This document shows, piece after piece, positions 17,024-25,993 of a stretch of DNA of 64,000 bases. The position numbers were made by a program, and so were the translations under genes. Below the pieces are notes generated by a model. That model worked only from the letters and a program-made list of their open reading frames with translations, did no database searches and had not been told where the DNA came from. The stretch comes from Nostoc parmelioides FACHB-3921 (GTDB lineage Bacteria; Cyanobacteriota; Cyanobacteriia; Cyanobacteriales; Nostocaceae), in assembly GCF_014696625.1 (NCBI RefSeq), contig NZ_JACJQL010000004.1:1-64000 (forward strand). The letters run 5' to 3'. The first letter of the stretch is position 1, and each line of letters begins with the position of its first letter.

Positions 17024-18841
17024 ATGGCTAAATTTAAAGATATTGTCAATTACTTTCGTGACGACTGGAAACTGAGTGCCTTCACTATTGCAGCGTCTAG
17101 CGTGTACGAAATTGTGGATTTACTTGTTCCTTATGCAATTGGGCAAATTTTGAATGTTTTGTCCAATCAACCTTTGGATAAACCCTTAGAAGGTGCGATC
17201 GCCACCTTATCACAATTAACTAATTACCCAGTTAGCAAACCTCTATCTTTGGGTGTATTAATGGGTTTAATTTTTCTGGTTACCGTAGTGAGAGCGCCGA
17301 CTCAACCTTGGTTAACCAGTTGGTTTCACTGGGATATAGCCTTAAGGTCACGTCGGAATAAAACTCAATCAGCGATTGAGAAAATTCTCACACTTCCCTT
17401 AGAATTTTATGATGTCAATAATCCCGGACGCATTGCCGGAAGAGTAGCTAGAGGTATTACTAATCATACTTGGACATATCCAGAAATAGCTGGACAGTTA
17501 ATTCCCAAACTGTTTCGTGTTTTAGGAATTTTTGTATTTATCATATTGATTGAATGGCGAATTGCCATTTTATATCTGATTTCTTTCATCGTTATTCTCG
17601 GCTTTAGTTTGAAACAGTTACAGAGAATAATTTGGCACGAAAGTCTTCTAGATAAATACGCAGAAAACACCGAAAGTCGCACGTCTGAATTAATCACCAA
17701 TATCAAAACGGTGAAAGCTTTTGCTACAGAATCAAAAGAACTAAAACGACAAAAACAGCGTTTAGATCGTGAGTTAAAGGTAGTAGATTATCGTATCCAC
17801 AAAGGCTATGTTAACCTGCTGACTTGGCAAAAAACTGTGATTCAGTTTTGTGTATTTAGCATCTTGGGTTTAACGTTGGCTGCAACAGTAAGCGGTAGGA
17901 TTTCCCTTGGTCATTTCGTTATGACTTTAACCCTATCTAGCATGGCGTATTCTGAGTTAGAACCAATTAGCACCTTAGCAGAAGTGTTTGCTCGTCGCTA
18001 TTCCTCCATGCTGAGGTTTCACGAGTTTCTGCAAGAGCCGACTGGATACGATGCGGCTAGTCTTTTGGCAGAAGATGACACATCCTCAGCCTACAAATTT
18101 ACTGGCAAAGTTGAATTCTCTGGTGTCGGTTTTGGTTATGATGCTAGCCGACAAGTGTTGCAAGATATCAACTTATTAATTGAACCATACCAAACAGTGG
18201 CATTAGTCGGGCGCTCCGGTTCTGGTAAGTCTACCTTGGTGAAACTACTTTTGCGCTATTTTGAACCCCAAGATGGGCAAATTTTGATTGATGGTCAAGA
18301 TATTCGCACCTTGAATGTAGGTAAGTATAGACGCAGACTGGCGATCGTTCACCAAGAAGTAGACGTTTTCAACGGTACTGTTTTAGATAACCTCACCTAC
18401 GGTAGACCTGAGGCTACTTTTGAGGAAGTCAAAGAAGCCTGTAGAATTGCCAGAGTTGACGAAATAATGCAGCAGTTACCCCAAGGTTATTACACCATTG
18501 TCGGGGAACGTGGGGTGAGGTTATCTGGTGGACAAAGACAACGTTTAGGGATTGCGAGAGCCTTACTGGTACAACCCGATGTGCTGATTTTTGATGAAGC
18601 CACCTCTAGCCTAGATTATGAATCTGAACGTGCCATTCAATTGGCGATGCGATCGATTCAGGGTACTTGCACCACAATTGTCATTGCTCACCGTCTCAGT
18701 ACAGTCCGGGAAGCAGACAAGATAGTCGTTCTAGACCAAGGAAAGATTGTCGAAGTTGGTAGCCACGATGAACTGTTGCGTCAAGAAGGTATTTATCGCC
18801 GCTTGCACTCTCTCCAAGAAACGGGGGAACTCCTAGATTAG
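17024..18841 (+). CDS. ABC transporter half-molecule (permease fused to ATPase, ABCB type)
   Basis: About 605 residues: an N-terminal six-helix exporter domain (roughly 20-330) and a nucleotide-binding domain. The latter has Walker A GRSGSGKST, Q-loop VHQEVDVFNGTV, signature RLSGGQRQRLGIARALL, Walker B VLIFDEATSSLD and His switch IVIAHRLST. This is the dimeric exporter plan of MsbA/lipid and multidrug transporters. The Q-loop region reads VDVFNGTV where many have TFLFSGTI. I took ATG 17024 rather than the upstream in-frame start at 17015. It stands alone; the substrate is unknown. Confidence 0.93.
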   Translation: MAKFKDIVNYFRDDWKLSAFTIAASSVYEIVDLLVPYAIGQILNVLSNQPLDKPLEGAIATLSQLTNYPVSKPLSLGVLMGLIFLVTVVRAPTQPWLTSWFHWDIALRSRRNKTQSAIEKILTLPLEFYDVNNPGRIAGRVARGITNHTWTYPEIAGQLIPKLFRVLGIFVFIILIEWRIAILYLISFIVILGFSLKQLQRIIWHESLLDKYAENTESRTSELITNIKTVKAFATESKELKRQKQRLDRELKVVDYRIHKGYVNLLTWQKTVIQFCVFSILGLTLAATVSGRISLGHFVMTLTLSSMAYSELEPISTLAEVFARRYSSMLRFHEFLQEPTGYDAASLLAEDDTSSAYKFTGKVEFSGVGFGYDASRQVLQDINLLIEPYQTVALVGRSGSGKSTLVKLLLRYFEPQDGQILIDGQDIRTLNVGKYRRRLAIVHQEVDVFNGTVLDNLTYGRPEATFEEVKEACRIARVDEIMQQLPQGYYTIVGERGVRLSGGQRQRLGIARALLVQPDVLIFDEATSSLDYESERAIQLAMRSIQGTCTTIVIAHRLSTVREADKIVVLDQGKIVEVGSHDELLRQEGIYRRLHSLQETGELLD

Positions 18842-18860
18842 ACGGGTACGGGTTTGTAGC

Positions 18861-18970
18861 GTTAAGCTATTACGCTTTTCAATTACATAGTCACTTGTAT
18901 GGTTTGTTGACAGTTAACCGTCAACTGTCAACAAAAGAAGATGTGCAAGTTAAAGTCAGGACAGCTTACC
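18861..18970. repeat. R2 MITE-like repeat, copy 2
   Basis: Matches the reverse complement of 859-989: GTTAAGCTATTACGCTTTTC, then TCACTTGTATGGTTTGTTGA, a GTTAACCGTCAACTGTCAAC core, GATGTGCAAGTTAAA and a closing ACAGCTTAC. It lies between the ABC transporter gene and the tRNA genes. Confidence 0.75.
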
Positions 18971-19063
18971 ACAAGCCTTTATTTCTTCTAATCCAAAAAA
19001 TTTTTTATCCCCCACTTGCCATTTCTAAAATACGCTGCTATTATTGTAAATCGTGGGACATAC

Positions 19064-19146
19064 GGGTCGGTGTCCGAGTGGTTAATGGAGACGGACTGTA
19101 AATCCGTTGGTTTACACCTACGCTGGTTCAAATCCAGCCCGGCCCA
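19064..19146 (+). tRNA. tRNA-Tyr (anticodon GTA)
   Basis: An 83-base class II tRNA. The acceptor stem GGGTCGG pairs with CCGGCCC, with discriminator A at 19146. The anticodon stem is ACGGA/TCCGT around CTGTAAA with GTA at 19098-19100. There is a long variable arm (GGTTTACACCTAC region) and a T-arm GCTGG TTCAAAT CCAGC. The 3' CCA is not encoded (CC then T follows). Its neighbour is tRNA-Thr 61 bases downstream, so both may come from one precursor. Confidence 0.96.
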
Positions 19147-19206
19147 CCTTCAATTTTAGATTTTGAATTATAACTTAGTTCAAAATCTAAGATTTCAACA
19201 AAATTC

Positions 19207-19278
19207 GCCCGTGTGGCTCAGTGGTAGAGCACACCCTTGGTAAGGGTGAGGTCACGAGTTCAATCCTCGTCACGGGCT
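19207..19278 (+). tRNA. tRNA-Thr (anticodon GGT)
   Basis: A 72-base tRNA. The acceptor stem GCCCGTG pairs with CACGGGC, followed by discriminator T at 19278. The D-arm is GCTC AGTGGTA GAGC, the anticodon stem-loop ACCCT TGGTAAG GGT has GGT at 19239-19241, and the T-arm is ACGAG TTCAATC CTCGT. CCA is not encoded. Confidence 0.96.
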
Positions 19279-19710
19279 TTTAAAGATACACTGTACGTTA
19301 ACTGATCATTTGTCACTGTTAACAAGGGACTTCCAATTAAAAAATATACTATCATTTGGATGGCAAGGGGGCAGGGAGCAGGGAGAGAAGTCGCAAGGAG
19401 GGTTTCCCTCCGGGCGAACTTCGGGAGCAGGGGGAAAGACAGTTGTTTGGAAGCAGATAAATTGGATAGTTTATTTTCTGGAAGTCCCCAAACAAATCAC
19501 ACACCTAAATAGTCTGGGAAAGGTGGTAGCCACGAAGTAGGTAGTTCAAGAAATAAATCAATTGAACTACCTACGTTATTTATATCGTGGCGGAAACCTG
19601 ACTCACGCGTATTTATTCGCAGTGGTTATTTGTAATGATGTGGGTCATTCATGTATTGTTCGATAATTGCCGAAGAAACTTTACCTGTAGTGTCATCATC
19701 TTCTCTTTTT
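19279..19710. other. Intergenic region with purine-rich repeat R6
   Basis: Positions 19362-19440 hold a GCAGGGAGCAGGG minisatellite and a block with the hairpin GGAGGGTTTCCCTCC followed by GGGCGAACTTCGGGAGC. The same block occurs reversed at 23950-24036 within the metalloprotease gene. An inverted repeat around GTAGGTAGTTCAA / TTGAACTACCTAC lies at about 19538-19574 and could terminate the minus-strand gene ending at 19711 or upstream plus transcripts. No gene is called. Confidence 0.6.
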
Positions 19711-20139
19711 TTAATCACCAGGTTGATTGAATACATCTAAAATATGGCGACAAACTTGTTTAAGCTGATTACCAACTTGAGGCGAAGGTACAGATTCACC
19801 AACAAAAGCCCAGTTGTCCACCGTAGACAGTCGCCATACCTCACCCCGATAGTCAAATCCGGCTGCCTCCAAACCGATCGCTCGGCGTAGTTTTGTGATC
19901 GGGTCTTGGTAAAATCGGATCTGGATTAAAACACTACGACTGCGCCAAGATTTGCTGACACCTGGAAAATGAAAACCAATATCTATAGAATCTGGATCAA
20001 CTAACTCTCTAGTTTCCGGATCATTCTTCCAAGGTTTTAAATCTGATTTGGCATCAGGAAATTCAAATTTAAATAAATTAACTACTGTCGCAATCTTGCT
20101 GGCGAGTTCAAGGTTGATTGCTTGTTCAGCTGCGTTCAC
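19711..20139 (-). CDS. Conserved hypothetical protein
   Basis: A 142-residue soluble protein of unknown family. It starts at GTG 20139 with a GGAG site about 12 bases upstream. The body is mixed alpha/beta with the recognisable stretches DSIDIGFHFPGVSKSWRSRS, then IQIRFYQD, and WRLSTVDNWAFVGESVPS. No signal peptide or membrane helix is seen. It is divergent from the CHAT-domain gene at 20395; the 255-base spacer carries nothing I can name. Confidence 0.65.
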   Translation of the reverse strand: MNAAEQAINLELASKIATVVNLFKFEFPDAKSDLKPWKNDPETRELVDPDSIDIGFHFPGVSKSWRSRSVLIQIRFYQDPITKLRRAIGLEAAGFDYRGEVWRLSTVDNWAFVGESVPSPQVGNQLKQVCRHILDVFNQPGD

Positions 20140-20394
20140 TAATAAAACACTCCTTTATTTTGTCAGTCTAGGGGGAATGTGACAACAAAAAATCGCCAGA
20201 AGGCTTATCATATTGGTGTTTTAGCTTATCAATACCTTGGAAATTTCGCAACTCAATATCATGCTTTCCTCATAATGAGGGTGAGGTAAATTGAGTAACG
20301 AGTCTTTGATTTCCAGATGGGACAGTATACTAAATTATATTGAGTAATTATACTCAAAAAAAGCTATTACTGCATCCTTTCGAGAAAATACCAA

Positions 20395-21699
20395 GTGAGC
20401 AGATTACAATTCTCGACAAAATCATTTATTAGTAGGAAAAAGATTCTGATTTTGTCAGCTAATCCCACAAATACCGGCTTACTGCGTTTAGATAAGGAAG
20501 TCAGGGAAATTCAGACAGGATTAGAACGTGCAAGAAACCGAGATAAATTTGACATTATTACTAAATGGGCGGTGCGTCCTGAAGATTTGCGCCGTGCGCT
20601 TCTAGACCATGAGCCGCACATTGTGCATTTTTCTGGTCATGGTTTTGGTCATCAGGGTTTGATACTGGAAAATGATGCGGAGGAAGGCCAACAGGTAAGT
20701 ACAGAAGCACTGGCTGATTTGTTTGGGTTATTTAAAGACAAAATTGAGTGTGTATTATTAAACGCTTGTTATAGCGAGGTGCAAGCGGAGGCGATTTACC
20801 AACACATTGATTGTGTGATGGGGATGAATCAGGGAATTGGGGATGTGGCAGCGATCGCTTTTGCCATTGGGTTTTATGATGCTCTAGGAGCTAATAAATC
20901 CTATGAGACGGCTTATGAGTTTGGCTGTAATGCTATTGACCTCAACAGTATTCCTGAATCTTCTACCCCAGTTCTCAAAAGTCGCAAAAATAAAGCTCAG
21001 ATATCTCAGATAACGCCTGCTGTAACCTTAGAAATTCCTGAGGGACAAGTTCCTCTAGATTCGGCTTTTTATGTGGAACGTCCGCCAGTGGAAGCAGACT
21101 GTTACCGACAAATTCTGCAATCTGGGGCTTTGATTCGGATGAAAGCACCGCGACAAATGGGCAAAAGCTCGTTAATGTCCAGGGTGTTGGATCACGCTAG
21201 TAAACATGGCTGCAAAGCCACCTCTGTGAACCTCCAGTCAGCCGATGCCGAGTTTTTGGGCAGTTTGGATCTATTTTTACAATGGTTCTGTGTCAGCATT
21301 ACGGATAGTCTGAATCTGCCAGAAAAGTTAAGCGACTATTGGCAAGGTGTACTGGGAAGTAAGAACAAGTGTACAAATTACTTTCAAAGATATTTGTTAC
21401 CGGAAATCAATAGTCCCATTGCTTTGGGTTTGGATGAAGTAGACGAAATTTTCAAACATCCCCAAATTGCTACAGATTTTTTCGGGTTGCTGCGGGCTTG
21501 GCCTGCCACCTTTAGCCCGGATGGGCAGCGCATCCTCACTGCCTCCGTTGACCAAACAGGGAGGGGTGTGTTTATTTATGCCTGGAATGTGGAAAGTTTG
21601 GAGCAATTACTGGCACGGGGTTGTGGGTGGTTGCGTAACTATTTAATTTATGCACCTAATTTGAGTGAGAGTGATAAGCAGGTTTGTAAAAAGGAGTGA
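20395..21699 (+). CDS. CHAT-like protease / AAA-like ATPase / WD40-tail chimera
   Basis: Starting at GTG, 434 residues. Residues about 15-190 look like a CHAT (caspase-family) domain with the catalytic pair in HIVHFSGHGFG (His 82) and VLLNACYS (Cys 125). Residues about 210-370 are the start of an AAA-like ATPase common in cyanobacterial multidomain proteins: APRQMGKSS as P-loop and IALGLDEVDEIF as Walker B. At about residue 370 (nucleotide 21500) the ATPase stops mid-domain at LLRAW and passes directly into a WD40 end, ATFSPDGQRILTASVDQ, then YAWNVESLEQLLARGCGWL. Full versions carry the rest of the ATPase and many WD40 repeats, so I infer a large in-frame deletion. Whether the product is functional is uncertain. 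Confidence 0.75.
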   Translation: MSRLQFSTKSFISRKKILILSANPTNTGLLRLDKEVREIQTGLERARNRDKFDIITKWAVRPEDLRRALLDHEPHIVHFSGHGFGHQGLILENDAEEGQQVSTEALADLFGLFKDKIECVLLNACYSEVQAEAIYQHIDCVMGMNQGIGDVAAIAFAIGFYDALGANKSYETAYEFGCNAIDLNSIPESSTPVLKSRKNKAQISQITPAVTLEIPEGQVPLDSAFYVERPPVEADCYRQILQSGALIRMKAPRQMGKSSLMSRVLDHASKHGCKATSVNLQSADAEFLGSLDLFLQWFCVSITDSLNLPEKLSDYWQGVLGSKNKCTNYFQRYLLPEINSPIALGLDEVDEIFKHPQIATDFFGLLRAWPATFSPDGQRILTASVDQTGRGVFIYAWNVESLEQLLARGCGWLRNYLIYAPNLSESDKQVCKKE

Positions 21700-21949
21700 T
21701 AAATGTGTGATGACAAGCGATCGCTCAAACAATAAACATCATCGTTCTCGTTTCAACTCCGGCAATTCTCGTTCCAAGCTCAAATGTTCGGGTTTCATGA
21801 CGATCGCTTCTCACTTAAATCATGATAATTGCATAATGACAGGCGATCGCTCAAGAAATTAACAGCGTTGTTTGTGTTCTGAGGCTGAAGTTTCGTGTTC
21901 TGAGAGCGATCGCTCTATAGTAGAAAGTAATTATTTCGTGTAATGACCT
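21700..21949. other. HIP1-dense spacer with direct repeat copy 1
   Basis: Contains several GCGATCGC or near-HIP1 sites and repeated TTCTCGTTTC / CTCGTTCC-like units. The 27-base sequence at 21842-21868 recurs exactly at 22421-22447. An open frame at 21665-21862 has biased composition caused by these repeats and is not called. Confidence 0.6.
21842..21868 (+). repeat. 27-base direct repeat, copy 1, flanking a toxin-antitoxin pair
   Basis: Begins GGCGATCGCTCAAGAAATTA and continues identically to 22421-22447 for 27 bases. The two copies bracket the RelBE-type gene pair. Confidence 0.85.
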
Positions 21950-22153
21950 ATGAAAGCTGAAGAATATCCTTTTGTCCAGGAGTTAATCACAGATAAACAA
22001 GGTCAAGTTCTCAAAGTAGTTCTAGAGTTTGAAGAATATCAGCGTCTATTAGAAGCCATTGAAGACGAGGGACTCTATCGAGCTATGCAAACAGTCAGCA
22101 ATGAACAACCTTTGAGTTTAAATGAAGCGCTTCAAGAACTTGAACAGTTATGA
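21950..22153 (+). CDS. Antitoxin of a RelBE/ParDE-type pair
   Basis: A 67-residue acidic protein: KGQVLKVVLEFEEYQRLLEA-like core (actual residues 18-37 begin GQVLKVVLEFEEYQRLLE) followed by an acidic helical tail. It resembles the short Phd/RelB-like antitoxins that in cyanobacteria precede RelE toxins. The stop overlaps the ATG of the toxin by four bases (ATGA), so the two are translationally coupled, and it would normally repress its own operon together with the toxin. The pair lies between 27-base perfect direct repeats. Confidence 0.8.
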   Translation: MKAEEYPFVQELITDKQGQVLKVVLEFEEYQRLLEAIEDEGLYRAMQTVSNEQPLSLNEALQELEQL

Positions 22154-22419
22154 ACTGTGAATATCTACCAACTTTTATTAAAGACCTCAAGGCACTTAAA
22201 AGTACCCCAGTATTTGAGTCAATTAAATCGCTTGTTTTCGAGCAAATTCCTGGGTATTCCAGTTTGGATGAGATTATTCATCTGAAAAAACTCAAAGACG
22301 CTGACAGTGCTTATCGCGTTCGAGTGGGCGACTACCGTATAGGTTTTACAGTCGCAGGCGATACAATCACTTTTGTTCGTGTACTGCACCGTAAGGATAT
22401 TTACCGCTACTTCCCTTAA
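22150..22419 (+). CDS. RelE/ParE-family toxin
   Basis: An 89-residue protein with the RelE fold signature: an N-terminal FIKDLKALKS helix region, then IIHLKKLKDADSAYRVRVGD, YRIGFTV and a C-terminal FVRVLHRKDIYRYFP. The basic RVRVGDYRIGF strand and the terminal HRKDIYRYFP are where RelE toxins place residues for ribosome-bound mRNA cleavage. The length is normal for the family. It overlaps the antitoxin gene by four bases. Confidence 0.88.
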   Translation: MNCEYLPTFIKDLKALKSTPVFESIKSLVFEQIPGYSSLDEIIHLKKLKDADSAYRVRVGDYRIGFTVAGDTITFVRVLHRKDIYRYFP

Positions 22420-22420
22420 T

Positions 22421-22447
22421 GGCGATCGCTCAAGAAATTAACAGCGT
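22421..22447 (+). repeat. 27-base direct repeat, copy 2
   Basis: Identical to 21842-21868. It starts immediately after the toxin stop codon and includes a HIP1 octamer. Confidence 0.85.
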
Positions 22448-22477
22448 AATTCGAGTTATGAGGGCGATCGCACTATA

Positions 22478-25348
22478 TTATTGAGAAAGTAAACCTGCAT
22501 TCAATACTTTGGTGATGCGATCGCTAGAAAATTGCAAGTGGGCTAAAGTGTAAATATCCCCTTGTTTACCCCATTGTTTTAGTTGGGTGTCAATAGCGTT
22601 TTGCAACTGGCGTAATTCATACCAAGCTATTGTGCTGCCATCTTCGGGTATATCCAGATGATGTAAAACCATTTCCAGCAAGATATCTAAATATTCTCGT
22701 TGCAACGAACGGCGGATGCTAGAAATTGGCTGTGGTTCTGCTGTGGTGAAAACTTCCGTCCAGATACCTTGTTGCAAGGTGTCGAATAATTCTGGTATGG
22801 AAAGGGCTTGCTGGGAGGGGCTTTTCAGTTCTATATCTTGTAAACGATGCAGACGTTCACTATCTAAGAGCGATCGTAATATAAAGCGTTGAAAATTCAA
22901 AACACGTTCGTGAATGGGATAGTCAAGGCGGTTGTTGGGTACAGAACTGCCCCAATGTTGCCAGCGAGATGGGGCTAACTGATTGAGTAATTTTGGTGAA
23001 AAACTAAAAGCATCCTCAGCAAATACATACTCTTGTAACTCTGCTAAAGCTTGACGTTGTTTGCTCAGGGGAACAGGCACAAATGCCCAAGAACTATCAT
23101 CAGTCGCATGAGTCCGGCGAAAAGATTGCCCACCAATATATTTAGAAAGTAGAGCAGCGTTACGAAAATAATATTTCAATACTCGATTAAATAAAACGCG
23201 CAAATGACTATAGCTTTCTCCTTTGGGTAGATAATGCTCGTCCAGGCGTTGCCACATGGCGCGAGCGTTATCCATTTGCCATTGCGAATAAACCAGCACA
23301 TCACTACTCATATCCCAGACATTCGCCAAAGGATTGATATCCCAAATATCTTCATCTGTGGCATAAGATAATTCTGGTTGAGGCGATGCTAAGGCAATTT
23401 GCTGTAAAAAACTTCTTTCTACTGCCGGCGTAACTACCTCATCTACTTTATGAGGGCTGTATTTATAACCGTACTCAATCGCCCATTCATCATAGGGGCC
23501 AATCACTCCGGGAAAATAGTCCCCTTGTTCTACTCCCTGGGGTGCAATGTTCACAGGTAGATAGTCCATCACCGAACCGACTAAACCCTTGGCGCGAGTG
23601 ATTTCTCTATTATTTAATTCTTGGGGCGCTAACATGGTGCTACCGTGAAAGTTGTGGCGCAAACCCAGAGTATGACCGACTTCATGAGCCACAAGATAGC
23701 GCAAGTATTGATGCACATACTCCTCCATTGTTTCCCTACTAGGTTGAGTATTTTGCAACAGTGATAACGCCAAAGCTCCCATAGCGGCTTGCTCAGAAGT
23801 ATTTTGGCTATAGCAGAGTTCGGAGGAATGGAGGGGTGTAGGGGTATAGGGGTGTAGGGGTGTGGGGGTATAGGGGTGTAGGGGTGTAGGGGTGTAGGGG
23901 TGTGGGGGTGTGGGGTGTAGGGGTGTGGGGGAGGAATATTGGTTAATATCCCCCTGCTCCCGAAGTTCGCCCGGAGGGAAACCCTCCTTGCGACTTCTCT
24001 TCCTGCCCCCTGCCCCCCTGCCTCCTGCCTCTCTGCACATATCCCCCGTAGACAAATTATCATTCATCAACGCTCGGTACTCATGCTGAACTGATAGCAC
24101 CATGTTGGCATCGATGATGATATCTGCGTCCAAAATTTCCCCTGTGAGGGGATTAACACGGATTGGCCCTTTAGCAAAACCTGCATCCAGAGAATTGAAC
24201 CAGCGAATAGTGTTGTAGCGGACATCGGCTGGTTGCCAGTCGGCATCATCTGGCATTTGTCGCACTTCGATAGCGTTGACAAATCCGGCTTTAGCAAATG
24301 CTTTATTCCACATGAGTACACCTTCCCGAATCGCTTGGCGATATTGCTGGGGTACAGCATTTTCAATCCAAAACACTATCGGTTGTTTGGGTACAGATGC
24401 AGGTGCATCCGGGTCAGATGGTTCCAAATGCCAACGATTGATGTAACGTACAAAGGATTCTTGAGTGTTGTGATGAGAGAAGTCCTGAAAAGCAGTAATA
24501 AAATATCCAACTCGGTCATCGGCTAGCCTGGGAATGTAGCCATTGTTTTCTTGAAGTTGGGAAAAACTGTAGTGTACCTTGAGGGTGAGCGCTCGGCTAT
24601 CGGGTAAGGTGACTGAATTTGCTCCTTCTGGTGAGGAAAAACCGTAAACTGCATCGATTTCTAGATTTTCCGGCAAGCTATTAACATCCCCGAAATAGGA
24701 TTTACTTGCTTCTAGGCGATAGTCTGCCTGCAAAGAGTATTTCAATAGAGGTGTTAACCCTGGAAAGTCCTGCATCAACAGGTCGTCCAAGTTGATGAGA
24801 ATACTTTTACTACGTGAATCAATGCTGTTGATGGGTAGTGAATAAAGAACTGAATCGCTAAATGAACGAGCAAGCGATCGCTGTTCTGGTTGACTTGCAT
24901 CTGTACGGAATTTAACATTACGCACTACAAAATGCAAATTATTATTGACTCGCTGAAAATAGAACAGATAATCAGCCAGGGGTGAACCGCTATAAATACC
25001 ACTTTCCCCCACACCCGACTCTAATGTCACCGTAGCTAAATAGTTTTTATTTAATTGTTCTGGCTTAATTTCTAAGAAAATATCCCCAAAATTTTCCCGA
25101 CTATAAAGAGTAAAAAGCCCTTGTAGTTTCTTGGTTCCTTTAACTAATTCACGAAATCGCCAAAAATCTTCCTGTGGCCTTTCCCCAAGATTATTTTCGG
25201 CAACAGCTAAGTTTTCTACTACGGGGTGTGTATTGAATTGCTCTATATCAAGGCGTGTCAGTTGCTCGGCTCTTACATAATAAGTATTGAGTAAGAAACT
25301 ATACAGAAATACTACAAATATTACTAATCTAGTTAACCAGTATCTCAT
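22478..25348 (-). CDS. Exported zinc-dependent metalloprotease (metzincin-like, DUF5117/DUF4953 type)
   Basis: A 956-residue protein. Residues 1-27 form a signal peptide (LVIFVVFLYSFLL core). The active-site motif HEVGHTLGLRHNFHGS (about residue 551) fits HEXXHXXGXXH, with the three zinc His and the catalytic Glu, followed by a Met-turn candidate in GSVMDYLP. The overall arrangement fits the large periplasmic or extracellular proteases annotated as DUF5117/DUF4953. About 110 residues before the active site the chain contains a roughly 70-residue low-complexity insert (about 438-508) encoded by R6 and CCCCTACACC repeat DNA, reading PTPLHPYTPTPLHPY. The reading frame stays open across it. Confidence 0.88.
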   Translation of the reverse strand: MRYWLTRLVIFVVFLYSFLLNTYYVRAEQLTRLDIEQFNTHPVVENLAVAENNLGERPQEDFWRFRELVKGTKKLQGLFTLYSRENFGDIFLEIKPEQLNKNYLATVTLESGVGESGIYSGSPLADYLFYFQRVNNNLHFVVRNVKFRTDASQPEQRSLARSFSDSVLYSLPINSIDSRSKSILINLDDLLMQDFPGLTPLLKYSLQADYRLEASKSYFGDVNSLPENLEIDAVYGFSSPEGANSVTLPDSRALTLKVHYSFSQLQENNGYIPRLADDRVGYFITAFQDFSHHNTQESFVRYINRWHLEPSDPDAPASVPKQPIVFWIENAVPQQYRQAIREGVLMWNKAFAKAGFVNAIEVRQMPDDADWQPADVRYNTIRWFNSLDAGFAKGPIRVNPLTGEILDADIIIDANMVLSVQHEYRALMNDNLSTGDMCREAGGRGAGGRKRSRKEGFPPGELREQGDINQYSSPTPLHPTPPHPYTPTPLHPYTPTPLHPYTPTPLHSSELCYSQNTSEQAAMGALALSLLQNTQPSRETMEEYVHQYLRYLVAHEVGHTLGLRHNFHGSTMLAPQELNNREITRAKGLVGSVMDYLPVNIAPQGVEQGDYFPGVIGPYDEWAIEYGYKYSPHKVDEVVTPAVERSFLQQIALASPQPELSYATDEDIWDINPLANVWDMSSDVLVYSQWQMDNARAMWQRLDEHYLPKGESYSHLRVLFNRVLKYYFRNAALLSKYIGGQSFRRTHATDDSSWAFVPVPLSKQRQALAELQEYVFAEDAFSFSPKLLNQLAPSRWQHWGSSVPNNRLDYPIHERVLNFQRFILRSLLDSERLHRLQDIELKSPSQQALSIPELFDTLQQGIWTEVFTTAEPQPISSIRRSLQREYLDILLEMVLHHLDIPEDGSTIAWYELRQLQNAIDTQLKQWGKQGDIYTLAHLQFSSDRITKVLNAGLLSQ
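23822..24036 (-). repeat. Two repeat families inserted within the metalloprotease coding frame
   Basis: 23825-23937 is a GGGGTGTAGGGGTATAGG minisatellite. 23950-24036 is a reversed copy of block R6 from 19364-19440, including the hairpin GGAGGGTTTCCCTCC and a GGGGGCAGG tract. Both belong to families that elsewhere in this window lie between genes. Confidence 0.85.
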
Positions 25349-25993
25349 CCTTTAGTTTTCTGCCTGAAGCGGTTTTCTTGTAGAAAAAATGTAGATTAAT
25401 TCATCGTCTGTAAGCTGTACAAATACTTAGGAGATGCTCAGAACTTACATGTACATAAATTTACTTGAGTCAACCAACACAGCTAACCCAAAAGCCGTGT
25501 GTGATTTGAATGCGGTGAGCCTTATTCTGTAATTTTTCATTTATAAAATAAAATTGCTTATTTAGCCATATTTATTTCTTAAGACATATATCTTATCAGT
25601 CTAAAGATAGATGTATGAGAAGTATATCTGCATTGAATGTGAAAAATTGTAATGAATGCTACGCTGAAAAGCTGATAAATCTTAAATTAGGTGATCACCT
25701 AGCATCCCGCAGGCAACGTAGAGATAGTTTGTAACCAAGGAGAGGCGATCGCTATAATATTTTTCAGTAAAAAATTATCATCAATATACTGATATAAAAC
25801 CCCTCTTTTGGTAGTAGCTCCATCAAATTACTTCAGCATCAGTCTAATAAATTTCATACTTTTTATACCCCATACGTATGAGGTCAAAAGCTGCTCATTT
25901 AAAGGAAGCTGTTTATAGAACACTTAATTAGTTCTGTACCAAAGTTTTCTCAAAGACTTGGCTCTTAGCTAATGACTGTATGAGGTGATAAGG
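25349..25993. other. Long AT-rich intergenic region
   Basis: A 645-base spacer between divergent genes. Apart from one HIP1 octamer near 25746 and short palindromes (ACCCCATACGTATGAGG near 25867) I see no ORF with a ribosome site, no hairpin with T-tract and no known repeat. The length would accommodate long leaders or a small RNA. Confidence 0.5.

Noticed and set aside
21665..21862. Open frame of 65 codons
   Set aside because: Produced by HIP1 and short-repeat DNA; Ser/Asn/His-biased translation without conserved features.
23825..23937. Regular repeats resembling a CRISPR array
   Set aside because: Units are contiguous and short with no unique spacers; this is a minisatellite. No cas genes are present in the window.
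23629..24063. 144-codon frame rich in Pro/His/Thr on the minus strand
   Set aside because: Alternative frame over the minisatellite in the metalloprotease gene; the repeat lacks stops in several frames.
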